In this document: piece after piece, positions 1 through 7,283 of the stretch
Layout of the letters: the number at the start of each line of letters is the position of its first letter
Numbering within the stretch: position 1 is the stretch's first letter
Program-made: the position numbers and the translations under genes
The notes under the pieces: generated by a model
Database searches by the model: none
Told to the model about the DNA's origin: nothing
Seen by the model: the letters and a program-made list of their open reading frames with translations, nothing else
Origin: Snodgrassella alvi
Lineage (GTDB): Bacteria > Pseudomonadota > Gammaproteobacteria > Burkholderiales > Neisseriaceae
NCBI RefSeq assembly: GCF_002777825.1
Contig: NZ_MEIR01000065.1
Location: 1 to 64,000, forward strand
DNA length: 64,000 nt
Direction of reading: 5' to 3'

Positions 1-269
1 GTTCCGGCATACTCGCAAACTAAAGAGGGATCCATTAGTGTATCAAGAACCCATAGTTGTTTATCTTTTTTAAATTCAGGCACTAACGTTGCTTTCATAC
101 ATACTGGACCATCATATAGACTGACATTAATAAGCCGGAAAATACTGTTACCATCAGAAAAAGTTGCTGGGCAACTCACAACAGGGGTCTGGGCATAGCT
201 ATTGATTGATACTATACTCAATAGTAGGCTAGTAAATAATATTGCTATTTTTCTGTTATTCGATAACAT
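1..269 (-). CDS. Candidate immunity protein, array copy 1 (3' end off the window)
   Basis: This is the same gene as the three complete copies to its right, with the start at 269 and the C-terminus cut by the window edge. The visible part is identical to copies 2 and 3. It encodes a signal peptide ending around SYA-QTP and the first part of a small Cys-containing secreted protein. Its start codon lies inside the last codons of a toxin 3' remnant (256-408). The role (periplasmic neutraliser of a peptidoglycan amidase) is inferred from its position behind the toxin gene at 1945-2328 and the export signal. Confidence 0.75.
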   Translation of the reverse strand, partial: MLSNNRKIAILFTSLLLSIVSINSYAQTPVVSCPATFSDGNSIFRLINVSLYDGPVCMKATLVPEFKKDKQLWVLDTLMDPSLVCEYAG

Positions 270-408
270 AAAATTGATCCCCAACATTAGAAACATAACC
301 CCACCCTCTGAATTCAATCTCACGATTCTGCAAGAGCTGTCCATTCCATTGTTCATAAATACTGATATCCCTTGCTGTTTGATTAGAATGTATCACATCA
401 AAACTATG
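256..408 (-). pseudogene. Toxin 3'-end remnant in repeat unit 1
   Basis: A minus-strand open frame of about 50 codons aligns with the last ~45 residues of the intact amidase-like toxin at 1945-2328: both share the NQTA, QWNG, GYVSN and GDQFYVIE blocks and end at the same stop. The segments between these blocks differ clearly, so it derives from another toxin allele and is not a copy of the neighbour. It starts after the region of the catalytic Cys and His, so it cannot be active. Its last codons contain the GGGGA ribosome binding site for the following immunity gene. Confidence 0.8.
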
Positions 409-478
409 TTATAAACATAAGAGGCAGCAGATAAAATACCCGTTTTCACTAATAGCTTAAGTACTTAGCAGAAAATTG

Positions 479-832
479 TTATTGCATACATTGTGCCTGC
501 ACTGGCACTCCTTTTTTTTCACAATAAGTTGCCCCCTTAGCATCAAGAACAATGTAATGTCTAGTTCCGGCATACTCGCAAACTAAAGAGGGATCCATTA
601 GTGTATCAAGAACCCATAGTTGTTTATCTTTTTTAAATTCAGGCACTAACGTTGCTTTCATACATACTGGACCATCATATAGACTGACATTAATAAGCCG
701 GAAAATACTGTTACCATCAGAAAAAGTTGCTGGGCAACTCACAACAGGGGTCTGGGCATAGCTATTGATTGATACTATACTCAATAGTAGGCTAGTAAAT
801 AATATTGCTATTTTTCTGTTATTCGATAACAT
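479..832 (-). CDS. Candidate immunity protein, array copy 2
   Basis: A protein of 117 residues. I start it at the ATG at 832, because this aligns with the immunity start behind the intact toxin and follows a GGGGA ribosome binding site; a longer frame to 919 is the antisense-frame reading of the toxin remnant. Residues 1 to about 26 are a signal peptide (basic NNRK, hydrophobic ILFTSLLLSIVSI, cleavage near SYA). The mature part has five cysteines and no recognised catalytic motif. It resembles the small exported family I recall as STY0300, often found beside BPSL0067-family proteins; that name is from memory. Likely a periplasmic immunity protein. Confidence 0.8.
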   Translation of the reverse strand: MLSNNRKIAILFTSLLLSIVSINSYAQTPVVSCPATFSDGNSIFRLINVSLYDGPVCMKATLVPEFKKDKQLWVLDTLMDPSLVCEYAGTRHYIVLDAKGATYCEKKGVPVQAQCMQ

Positions 833-971
833 AAAATTGATCCCCAACATTAGAAACATAACCCCACCCTCTGAATTCAATCTCACGATTCTGCAAGAGC
901 TGTCCATTCCATTGTTCATAAATACTGATATCCCTTGCTGTTTGATTAGAATGTATCACATCAAAACTATG
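819..971 (-). pseudogene. Toxin 3'-end remnant in repeat unit 2
   Basis: Identical to the remnant at 256-408. The frame is closed upstream by a stop at 972-974 and ends with the toxin stop that overlaps the start of immunity copy 2 by 14 bases, the same overlap as in the intact toxin-immunity pair. No start codon and no catalytic residues remain. Confidence 0.8.
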
Positions 972-1041
972 TTATAAACATAAGAGGCAGCAGATAAAAT
1001 ACCCGTTTTCACTAATAGCTTAAGTACTTAGCAGAAAATTG

Positions 1042-1395
1042 TTATTGCATACATTGTGCCTGCACTGGCACTCCTTTTTTTTCACAATAAGTTGCCCCCT
1101 TAGCATCAAGAACAATGTAATGTCTAGTTCCGGCATACTCGCAAACTAAAGAGGGATCCATTAGTGTATCAAGAACCCATAGTTGTTTATCTTTTTTAAA
1201 TTCAGGCACTAACGTTGCTTTCATACATACTGGACCATCATATAGACTGACATTAATAAGCCGGAAAATACTGTTACCATCAGAAAAAGTTGCTGGGCAA
1301 CTCACAACAGGGGTCTGGGCATAGCTATTGATTGATACTATACTCAATAGTAGGCTAGTAAATAATATTGCTATTTTTCTGTTATTCGATAACAT
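1042..1395 (-). CDS. Candidate immunity protein, array copy 3
   Basis: Identical in sequence to copy 2: 117 residues, signal peptide, five cysteines in the mature part. Start at 1395 behind GGGGA inside the toxin remnant (1382-1534). A spacer of about 70 bases separates its stop from the next remnant. Three or more identical genes in tandem suggest selection for dosage or repeated recombination at this site. Confidence 0.8.
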   Translation of the reverse strand: MLSNNRKIAILFTSLLLSIVSINSYAQTPVVSCPATFSDGNSIFRLINVSLYDGPVCMKATLVPEFKKDKQLWVLDTLMDPSLVCEYAGTRHYIVLDAKGATYCEKKGVPVQAQCMQ

Positions 1396-1534
1396 AAAAT
1401 TGATCCCCAACATTAGAAACATAACCCCACCCTCTGAATTCAATCTCACGATTCTGCAAGAGCTGTCCATTCCATTGTTCATAAATACTGATATCCCTTG
1501 CTGTTTGATTAGAATGTATCACATCAAAACTATG
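1382..1534 (-). pseudogene. Toxin 3'-end remnant in repeat unit 3
   Basis: Third identical copy of the non-catalytic toxin tip. It is the junction between the array and the intact toxin-immunity pair. The upstream flank is the spacer after the stop of immunity copy 4 at 1605. Confidence 0.8.
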
Positions 1535-1604
1535 TTATAAACATAAGAGGCAGCAGATAAAATACCCGTTTTCACTAATAGCTTAAGTACTTAGCAGAAA
1601 ATTG

Positions 1605-1958
1605 TTATTGCATACATTGTGCCTGCACTGGCACTCCTTTTTTTTCACAATAAGTTGCCCCCTTAGCATCAAGAACAATGTAATGTCTAGTTCCGGCATA
1701 CTCGCAAACTAAAGAGGGATCCATTAGTGTATCAAGAACCCATAGTTGTTTATCTTTTTTAAATTCAGGCACTAACGTTGCTTTCATACATACTGGACCA
1801 TCATATAGACTGACATTAATAAGCCGGAAAATACTGTTACCATCAGAAAAAGTTGCTGGGCAACTCACAACAGGGGTCTGAGCATAGCAATTAATTGATA
1901 TTATGTTGAGTAATAGACTGGTAAATAATATCGCTATTTTTCTGTTATTCGATAACAT
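1605..1958 (-). CDS. Candidate cognate immunity protein, array copy 4
   Basis: Directly behind the intact toxin: the ATG at 1958 lies 14 bases before the toxin stop, so the two are translationally coupled. It encodes 117 residues. From about QTPVVS onward the mature protein is identical to copies 1-3, but the signal peptide differs (SLLLNIISINCYAQ against SLLLSIVSINSYAQ) and so does the DNA upstream of 1881. Function by inference: an exported antidote that protects the cell wall of the producer from the toxin at 1945-2328. A frame reaching 2207 overlaps the toxin gene and is not used. Confidence 0.82.
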   Translation of the reverse strand: MLSNNRKIAILFTSLLLNIISINCYAQTPVVSCPATFSDGNSIFRLINVSLYDGPVCMKATLVPEFKKDKQLWVLDTLMDPSLVCEYAGTRHYIVLDAKGATYCEKKGVPVQAQCMQ

Positions 1959-2328
1959 AGAATTGATCCCCATCATTAGAAACATAACCGTGACCTTTAA
2001 AAAAAATCGGACGATAATGTAAAGGCATACCGTTCCATTGGTCATAAACATTAATACCTGCTGCGGTTTGATTGATATATATTGCAGCATGACCATAGTA
2101 TTTACCTCTACTGTCAAATGTCGCAATCGCGGTACCAGGTCGAATACTATTATTACCTTTAACTCGGGCTCCTTTTTTCCAGATCGTAGTTTGTGGCGCT
2201 TTTGCAAAATATTTTACAACAGCAACACATTCATGGGATTCTCCGACATAAATTCCATGTTCGCGATCTCTTTTGTCGTTCTCATCAACGATTTTCTTAA
2301 CATCATTCAGATTCGCCAAATAAGCCAT
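1945..2328 (-). CDS. BPSL0067-family amidase-like T6SS effector
   Basis: 127 residues without a signal peptide, as expected for a type VI cargo effector. It carries a papain-like NlpC/CHAP-type pair: Cys34 in the HECVAVVK helix start and His80 in YYGHAAIY, followed by a polar residue in VYDQW. This layout fits the BPSL0067 family (name recalled, not searched), whose members are taken to cleave peptidoglycan peptide bonds. The gene is followed, with a 14-base overlap, by an exported immunity gene. No VgrG, Hcp or PAAR gene is in the window, so delivery is inferred. An alternative is a phage-type hydrolase, but the immunity partner argues against that. Confidence 0.72.
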   Translation of the reverse strand: MAYLANLNDVKKIVDENDKRDREHGIYVGESHECVAVVKYFAKAPQTTIWKKGARVKGNNSIRPGTAIATFDSRGKYYGHAAIYINQTAAGINVYDQWNGMPLHYRPIFFKGHGYVSNDGDQFYVIE

Positions 2329-2641
2329 GCATTTTCCTTAATTAACATTATGTAGTTATCTCGAAGCCGGACAGCTTGCCTCATCAACCATCTTGATAAA
2401 AAATGTAACTAAATGTTAGTTTATTGGAAATTATCACTCATAGCAATAGCAATTATTAGCAGTTTTTATTCAGACGAATGAATAAAATGCCAATGAAATT
2501 TTTACTTAATTACTGATTAAAAAAGATGTTATTCCCTCTTAAATTTATTTTTAGTCTAATTTTTAAATGCCGATTGATGGTAGTAATTAGCTTAAAATCA
2601 GCTTATAACTTTATGACTATGCATATACACCAAAAATAAAG

Positions 2642-2647
2642 TATAAT
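2642..2647 (+). promoter_or_regulatory. Probable -10 box of the tmRNA gene
   Basis: TATAAT lies 13 bases before the first base of the tmRNA. No convincing -35 box is seen at 16-18 bases upstream. The stretch 2329-2641 between the toxin gene and this box is AT-rich and holds nothing else I can support. Confidence 0.5.
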
Positions 2648-2660
2648 TAGCAAACCATCT

Positions 2661-3021
2661 GGGGGCGACCTTGGTTTCGACGGGGGTTGCAAAGCAGATG
2701 CGTGCATACCGGGGTCTCAGATTCCCGTTAAACACTGAATTTATATAGTCGCAAACGACGAAACTTACGCTTTAGCCGCTTAAGGCTAAACGTTGCAACG
2801 GTTCGCCAATGGGCCGTGTGAGGTAACTCACCGCAACGACATTTACATTGGCTGGTTCAATGTCGTGTTGTCTGGCATTGAACGAGATTTATGGCAACTG
2901 GTTTACAAACAGCCTGTCTGTCGGCGGTTTGTAAATAAGATTCGAAGTTGGCAAGACTAAGTATGTAGATCGCTCTGTAGAGGACTTTCGGACGGGGGTT
3001 CGATTCCCCCCGCCTCCACCA
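2661..3021 (+). ncRNA. ssrA: Transfer-messenger RNA (tmRNA)
   Basis: The 5' end GGGGGCGACC...TTTCGACGGGGGTTGC and the 3' end with a tRNA-like T arm (GGTTCGATTCCCCC) and CCA are diagnostic. The tag frame is GCAAACGACGAAACTTACGC and onward at 2751-2783, giving ANDETYALAA and a TAA stop. The RNA rescues stalled ribosomes and marks the unfinished protein for proteolysis; ClpA and ClpS, which feed such substrates to ClpP, are encoded at 38-41 kb. The mature 3' end with CCA is at 3021. tmRNA genes are frequent prophage integration sites and a reduced prophage lies downstream, but I see no second copy of the tmRNA 3' end. Confidence 0.97.
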
Positions 3022-3135
3022 CTTATCCTACCTGTTTTTTAGATACGACATCTAAATTTATTAATTACTGCGTTTCGCCTTTCATCTGCATAGACACAGC
3101 GATAAAAATATCATAAACAATTCACCCACCTCAGA

Positions 3136-3195
3136 ACGCAAAAAAGCTCCCATTTAGGGAACTTTTTAATCAGCTGTTTAAGGTGAAGCATACCT
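3136..3195. repeat. 60-bp repeat with terminator-like hairpin, copy A
   Basis: It begins ACGCAAAAAAGCTCCC and ends AAGGTGAAGCATACCT. The first half folds as AAAAAGCTCCC / GGGAACTTTTT, a Rho-independent terminator form on the plus strand; the second half is 27 conserved bases. A near-identical copy lies at 7901-7960 in the same orientation, with differences only in the hairpin loop region. Together they bracket the phage-like genes. Confidence 0.85.
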
Positions 3196-3761
3196 ATTAA
3201 TTGATTTAAATTATAGCTATTTTTCTGGTTTACGTCAATATAATATATATTAACATATTGAAATAAAAATAAATTTAGTTTATAAATTGATTTGATGCTA
3301 TATCAATTAACCAATACTTATTTCAGTGAGATAACAACATAATATTGAATATATCATTACAGCCAAAATCATATCATCAGCTATAGGCCGTCGTACAATC
3401 CATACACACTATGGCAAATCCGTGCTCATAAACCCTAAGCACAGTATCCCCGAAAAAAAACAAATTAATGTCTAAATCTAATAATAGAACAGCCTGATAA
3501 GCCGGTTATCATAAATGGTAAATTATCTGATTAAATCAATTTTATAACTGTCTGAATATCATACACTCCTTGCCACTTGCTCTATCAGAGTCAAACTGTT
3601 TAGAAGAACTCTGTTTTACTGTTAGATTAATCAATTCACCTAACATTTATCAAAGCTCTGATCTATAGCAAATTGACGCAAAGCATAACACAATAAACTG
3701 ATATTTAGCAGATAATCATCAACAAGCTTGAAGGGTGGCCAAGTAATGCCAAGCAGATCTG
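3196..3761. other. Intergenic, AT-rich, no gene seen
   Basis: About 570 bases without a convincing coding frame, RNA gene or strong hairpin. It separates the repeat at 3136-3195 from the end of the endolysin gene. Confidence 0.6.
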
Positions 3762-4193
3762 TCATATCTCAAAATGTGGGTAATCCTTACTGCTTTTCCA
3801 GTCACCACCCCATATAATTCTTACCCCCAGCTCAGCAGCAGCCTGTTTCATAGCCGCAGCAATCAAGTGAAATTTTTTCAAATCATTCCAGTCAACCGGA
3901 TACGGAATCAAATCTATAGCCCTGCCGGTAACATGTTTACTGGCAAACGGATTATTTAACCAGGTTACTTTACTCAAATCCGGCTGCGCATATTTAGCAG
4001 GCACACCTTTCAGACTGCATTGCTGCGCGGTTCGGCCCTTGCCATAATTAATACAGCACTGTTCACGCGTGCGCACACCTTCAGTGACCATAAAATCCTG
4101 ATCTGTCAGCTCGATTGCCCGTTTCACTACCCTAACCAGACCAGCATCTACCCCATATAAACGTTGCAATGATCGATTACTCAATTTATACAT
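3762..4193 (-). CDS. Phage endolysin, M15-family D-Ala-D-Ala carboxypeptidase type
   Basis: 143 residues. The M15_4/VanY-like zinc peptidase signature is complete: SKHVTGRAIDL supplies the His and Asp zinc ligands, and DYPHFEI at the C-terminus supplies the last His. Such enzymes cut peptide cross-links of the cell wall; small ones next to holin-like genes are phage endolysins. There is no signal peptide, so a holin or other route would be needed. I use the ATG at 4193; a TTG at 4208 would add five residues. It is the last gene of a three-gene lysis cassette on the minus strand. Confidence 0.82.
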   Translation of the reverse strand: MYKLSNRSLQRLYGVDAGLVRVVKRAIELTDQDFMVTEGVRTREQCCINYGKGRTAQQCSLKGVPAKYAQPDLSKVTWLNNPFASKHVTGRAIDLIPYPVDWNDLKKFHLIAAAMKQAAAELGVRIIWGGDWKSSKDYPHFEI

Positions 4194-4245
4194 TTTTATT
4201 ATCCACAAAAAAGCAGCCCTCAGGCTGCCAGATACTTACCCATAA

Positions 4246-4587
4246 TTATTCCTTTGTTGACTCATTACTATCAACAAATCGCTCTGCTTTTTTACTTACA
4301 ATATTAATTATGCGCTGTGCCAGTGTTGGTGCAGCAGCCTTGAACGCATCCAGAAATGACGTTGTTGACATACCTGCAAATACGCCAACACCAGCAAAAA
4401 GCCATGGACGGTTTTGCGGGAAAAAATAATCAGTTACTGCCGCAGCAAATATCATTCCCAGCAAAACAAACAAAATCGTCATAAACCAACCATAGCGTTT
4501 GTAATCGGTAACCAGTAAAGAACCAGCCAGCCCACCCATCAGCGCAAATAAAATACAGACCGAAAAAGCATCTTTTACTAACTCCAT
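4246..4587 (-). CDS. Putative phage holin (small membrane protein)
   Basis: 113 residues with hydrophobic segments at about 7-27, 34-55 and 62-75, then a charged C-terminus (SKKAERFVDSNESTKE). This is the usual holin layout, and the gene sits between another small membrane protein and the endolysin. The start is preceded by AAGGACGATAAAGT. It begins three bases after the stop of the upstream gene, so the two are co-translated. Family assignment is by topology and context only. Confidence 0.6.
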   Translation of the reverse strand: MELVKDAFSVCILFALMGGLAGSLLVTDYKRYGWFMTILFVLLGMIFAAAVTDYFFPQNRPWLFAGVGVFAGMSTTSFLDAFKAAAPTLAQRIINIVSKKAERFVDSNESTKE

Positions 4588-4590
4588 ACT

Positions 4591-5079
4591 TTATCGTCCT
4601 TTATGTTTCAAATCTTCAACCCGTTTTGTGTAGTTGATCAAATTACGCCCTGCCAGAGCACACACCACGGTTAACACAGGATAAGTAGTCATACCTGTTG
4701 TTAAAGGCGGGTATGATGCCCAGAACGTAGCTGATATTACAGCCCATATCAGTGCAGATAAAATCAGTAAATAACCAGAAAGCACACTACAACGATTGGA
4801 TTTAAATATCGCTATAATTAGCTGCAAAAATGCCACCCCAATCAGTAATATCGACAATGTATAGGGGTGCAATAACAAAAAGCCTTTATACAATTTCAGA
4901 TTAAAAACTTCGCTGCCACCCAGTAGAAACATGCCAGCAAAACCTATCATAATCAGCGCACTGGTAACTGTAATTACCCGTGTACCTGTACAAAATAACC
5001 ATTTTTGCAATTTATCAGGCAAAAACCTCAAGTCCAGCAGCGAATGAAGTAACTGCAATGCCAATTCCACATTTTTCAT
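4591..5079 (-). CDS. Small integral membrane protein of the lysis cassette
   Basis: 162 residues. After a short N-terminal amphipathic part there are four hydrophobic segments (about 34-55, 66-88, 95-115 and 122-145). I do not recognise the family; it may be an accessory holin or antiholin. It is first in the cassette, and a strong terminator-type hairpin (5109-5131) lies just upstream of its start. Confidence 0.5.
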   Translation of the reverse strand: MKNVELALQLLHSLLDLRFLPDKLQKWLFCTGTRVITVTSALIMIGFAGMFLLGGSEVFNLKLYKGFLLLHPYTLSILLIGVAFLQLIIAIFKSNRCSVLSGYLLILSALIWAVISATFWASYPPLTTGMTTYPVLTVVCALAGRNLINYTKRVEDLKHKGR

Positions 5080-5100
5080 AAATCAACCGTCAAATCCTCA

Positions 5101-5131
5101 AAAACAAAAAAACTGGTTAAAAACCAGTTTT
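5101..5131 (-). terminator. Rho-independent terminator just upstream of the lysis cassette
   Basis: On the minus strand AAAACTGGTT, a three-base loop and AACCAGTTTT form a perfect 10-bp stem followed by a long T run. It ends the transcript coming from the antirepressor side, yet it stands about 25 bases before the first lysis gene. That is where a lambdoid phage places a terminator that an antiterminator must read through. Confidence 0.75.
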
Positions 5132-5340
5132 AATACCCATTAATATTAAAATATTCATTTATTAATCATATTTTTCAAAAATTTACTTTAAAATCTAAAT
5201 TTTCTATTCATTCCTTACTCTGGTATAAAAAACCACTTTCTGTGCGAATAATTATCACAAACTTGTAATAATCCCTTTTAGATTAAACACATGCTTAATT
5301 TTATCGTTATAGCTATTTGCAGCTAAGTTTTAGCCAGATA

Positions 5341-5386
5341 TTAGCCACACCTTAATGATTTCCTGATGCTTTCAAGGTGTGGCTAA
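5341..5386. promoter_or_regulatory. Inverted repeat, 13-bp perfect arms
   Basis: TTAGCCACACCTT at 5341-5353 and its exact reverse complement at 5374-5386 enclose 20 bases. It lies just past the stop of the antirepressor gene. There is no T run on either side, so it is more like an operator pair than a terminator. The half-site TAGCCA also occurs at 5331 and, inverted, at 6569-6586 upstream of the repressor gene. Confidence 0.5.
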
Positions 5387-5422
5387 AGCTTACAACTACT
5401 TTTATTCAAATCAACCAGATTT

Positions 5423-6325
5423 TTACATCAGTTTGGCCAGATAATTACGCGCTGATTCTTTAGCTTCAGATTCTGGCATTTTTTCAAACAAGGGTAAAAA
5501 AGCTTTGTGACATTTATTAAATATCCGATCCATTTCATATGCAAATTCATGAATCTGCGCTTCATATTTACTACCCAGAATACGAAAAGTCGGAAATAAA
5601 TGCTCATACATCAGACGCATTTTCTGAGAACAGGCAAATGATTCATACAAGCTAACCAGCACTGTAGATGGAACATTAATTTCATCACTACAATCTTTTT
5701 CCGATTCCAGGCTACTGATACTGGCTTTTTTAACTGCAACGCGGCTTAACAGGCAGATAACATCTACAAATTTGGATGAGGGTACTTTCTCATAACTGAC
5801 ACCATAGCGTGTTTGCACAGCCTGCCATAAGGTCATTGCTAGCTCAGCCTGTTTTTCTTTGGCAACAGCCAGCACCAACTGCCTGTGCAAGGCCTTAATT
5901 ATAGAAATCTGGTTAGGCAACAAACCAGTACAACTATTCTTATCGGTCACTTTTGCACAACGTGGCTTTTTCACAGCTCGGGGCTTATGCCAGTGAGCCT
6001 GTATAGCCTCAGCGCATTCACGCTGATAAACCAACACCATCTCCTTCACGCTATCTTTAACTTTTTTCGGGTTGATACTCTGCAGCCAGTTAGTCAGCTT
6101 TTTTAGTGGCGTCACCAGAATTTTTTTGGTGCCGTTTTTAACCGGAATAGACAAAAATCCGCATCCATATTTTTGATAGCATCCTTTTAATTTACGGTGC
6201 TGAGTTGACCAATCCAGACCAATCCCATTAATCACCGATTTCATACATACGTAAACCGTATTTTTAACTTTAACTGTAGCGAGGCTACTCCCATAAAAAG
6301 AAACAAATGTGATACTATTATTCAT
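5423..6325 (-). CDS. Phage antirepressor (P22_AR_N-type)
   Basis: 300 residues. The first ~110 residues match the N-terminal domain of phage antirepressors: SFYGSSLATVKVKNTVYVCMK, then GLDWSTQHRKL and LVTPLKKLTNWLQSI. The rest is helical and charged with no recognised second domain. In phages such proteins bind and inactivate the CI-type repressor; here an S24 repressor gene is divergent (start 6693). The leader holds a 14-bp hairpin (6364-6397). It is probably the lytic switch of the reduced prophage. Confidence 0.72.
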   Translation of the reverse strand: MNNSITFVSFYGSSLATVKVKNTVYVCMKSVINGIGLDWSTQHRKLKGCYQKYGCGFLSIPVKNGTKKILVTPLKKLTNWLQSINPKKVKDSVKEMVLVYQRECAEAIQAHWHKPRAVKKPRCAKVTDKNSCTGLLPNQISIIKALHRQLVLAVAKEKQAELAMTLWQAVQTRYGVSYEKVPSSKFVDVICLLSRVAVKKASISSLESEKDCSDEINVPSTVLVSLYESFACSQKMRLMYEHLFPTFRILGSKYEAQIHEFAYEMDRIFNKCHKAFLPLFEKMPESEAKESARNYLAKLM

Positions 6326-6363
6326 TCAAAACTCCTTTTTCAATCTTGGGATTTTTGTTTACT

Positions 6364-6397
6364 TAATACCTCAAAGGTGGCAGCCTTTGAGGTATTA
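6364..6397. promoter_or_regulatory. 14-bp perfect hairpin in the antirepressor leader
   Basis: TAATACCTCAAAGG at 6364-6377 is the exact reverse complement of 6384-6397, with a six-base loop. It sits about 40 bases upstream of the antirepressor start. No T run follows on either strand, which speaks against a terminator. It could be an operator or a structured mRNA leader. Confidence 0.5.
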
Positions 6398-6568
6398 CCA
6401 TTTCAGATACTAATATTGTTAAATATATTTAAAAATTTTTATTTTCACCTTGTATCAATTAATCGTTAATTTAAGTTGAATTTATTTACAAATACTTTCA
6501 GTTAAAACTTGGTAATAGTTTTGACTCTATATAATTTAATGTAATATACCCCTAACTGGTTATCAACC

Positions 6569-6586
6569 ATAGCCATATGTGGCTAT
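6569..6586. promoter_or_regulatory. Palindrome, candidate repressor operator
   Basis: ATAGCCA-TATG-TGGCTAT is a symmetric site in the divergent region between antirepressor and repressor genes. Its half-site TAGCCA matches the arms of the inverted repeat at 5341-5386. Binding by the S24 repressor at 6693-7283 is an inference from position. Confidence 0.4.
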
Positions 6587-6692
6587 ATTAAAATCTATAA
6601 AAGATAATTACAAGCATTTTATGGCCATTTATGACCAATTTTTTATCATTTATGAATTAAATTTTATTTCTTAACATCTTATTTTTTCTATC

Positions 6693-7283
6693 ATGAAATT
6701 TGCTAATCAACTCAAAGCAGCCAGACTGGCGGCCGGACTCTCCCAGAAAGAACTAGCCCAGAAAACCAGCATTACCCCATCTCTGATATCCAGATATGAA
6801 TTAGGTAAAATCACACCCAGATTAGAAACAGTCAATAAAATCATGCAAATACTTAATTTTCAGCAAACTGTTACTACATCCCAAATTAGTAGCAATGATA
6901 GTGCTTTCATTAATATTCCTCCACTCGTTAATCAGAGTACCACTTTATGGAACACCCAATTATCCATTTTAAAAACAGAACTGAATCTACGCAATTTGCA
7001 TATAGATAATCTGGTTTGTGCCACCATGAGCGGGAATTCCATGCAAAGCCTGTTGAATGATGGTGATAAATTCATTATTGATATTTCCAAGAAAAATCCG
7101 ATTGATGGCAAGATGTATGCCTTTAATCAGGGAGAACTGTTCAGAGTCAAAATTCTGCAAAATTTACCAAATCAGCAAATACGCATGAAAAGTTACAACA
7201 ATTATGAATACCCTGATGAAATTGTGGCATTAAGTGATATTGAACTTATCGGGCAAATCGTTTACAAAGCAGGATTTTTATAA
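6693..7283 (+). CDS. CI/LexA-like phage repressor (XRE helix-turn-helix plus S24 peptidase)
   Basis: 196 residues. Residues 4-58 are an XRE-type DNA-binding domain (LKAARLAAGLSQKELAQ with recognition helix SLISRYELG). Residues ~105-195 are an S24 domain with catalytic Ser116 in SGNSMQ and Lys153 in FRVKIL. I do not see the usual Ala-Gly or Cys-Gly cleavage site in the linker, so self-cleavage is uncertain; inactivation by the antirepressor is an alternative. No ribosome binding site precedes the ATG, as in some leaderless repressor mRNAs. It is divergent from the antirepressor gene. Confidence 0.85.
   Translation: MKFANQLKAARLAAGLSQKELAQKTSITPSLISRYELGKITPRLETVNKIMQILNFQQTVTTSQISSNDSAFINIPPLVNQSTTLWNTQLSILKTELNLRNLHIDNLVCATMSGNSMQSLLNDGDKFIIDISKKNPIDGKMYAFNQGELFRVKILQNLPNQQIRMKSYNNYEYPDEIVALSDIELIGQIVYKAGFL

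Larger units (their letters stand above)
1..1880. repeat. Tandem array of perfect 563-bp units (about 3.3 copies visible)
   Basis: Each base from 1 to about 1317 recurs 563 bases further on; I found no mismatch by eye. One unit holds (minus strand) the 3' tip of a toxin gene, an overlapping immunity gene and a spacer of about 70 bases. Identity ends at about 1881, inside the signal-peptide region of the last immunity gene, where the sequence switches to the version attached to the intact toxin. The array runs off the left edge, so the true copy number is unknown. Perfect identity points to very recent amplification or ongoing homogenisation; an assembly artefact cannot be excluded from the sequence alone. 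Confidence 0.97.

Noticed and set aside
479-919. Longer immunity protein starting at 919
   Set aside because: The extra residues are an out-of-frame reading of the toxin tip; the ATG at 832 aligns with the intact pair and has the ribosome binding site.
202-1540. Three identical 70-codon plus-strand frames in the repeat
   Set aside because: They are antisense to the immunity genes and toxin tips and occur only because the unit is repeated; no ribosome binding site.
1-1880. CRISPR array
   Set aside because: The unit is 563 bp and contains genes; there are no short repeats with unique spacers.
2661-3195. Prophage attachment site in the tmRNA 3' end
   Set aside because: I could not find a second copy of the tmRNA 3' end; the 60-bp repeat starts about 115 bases after the tmRNA.
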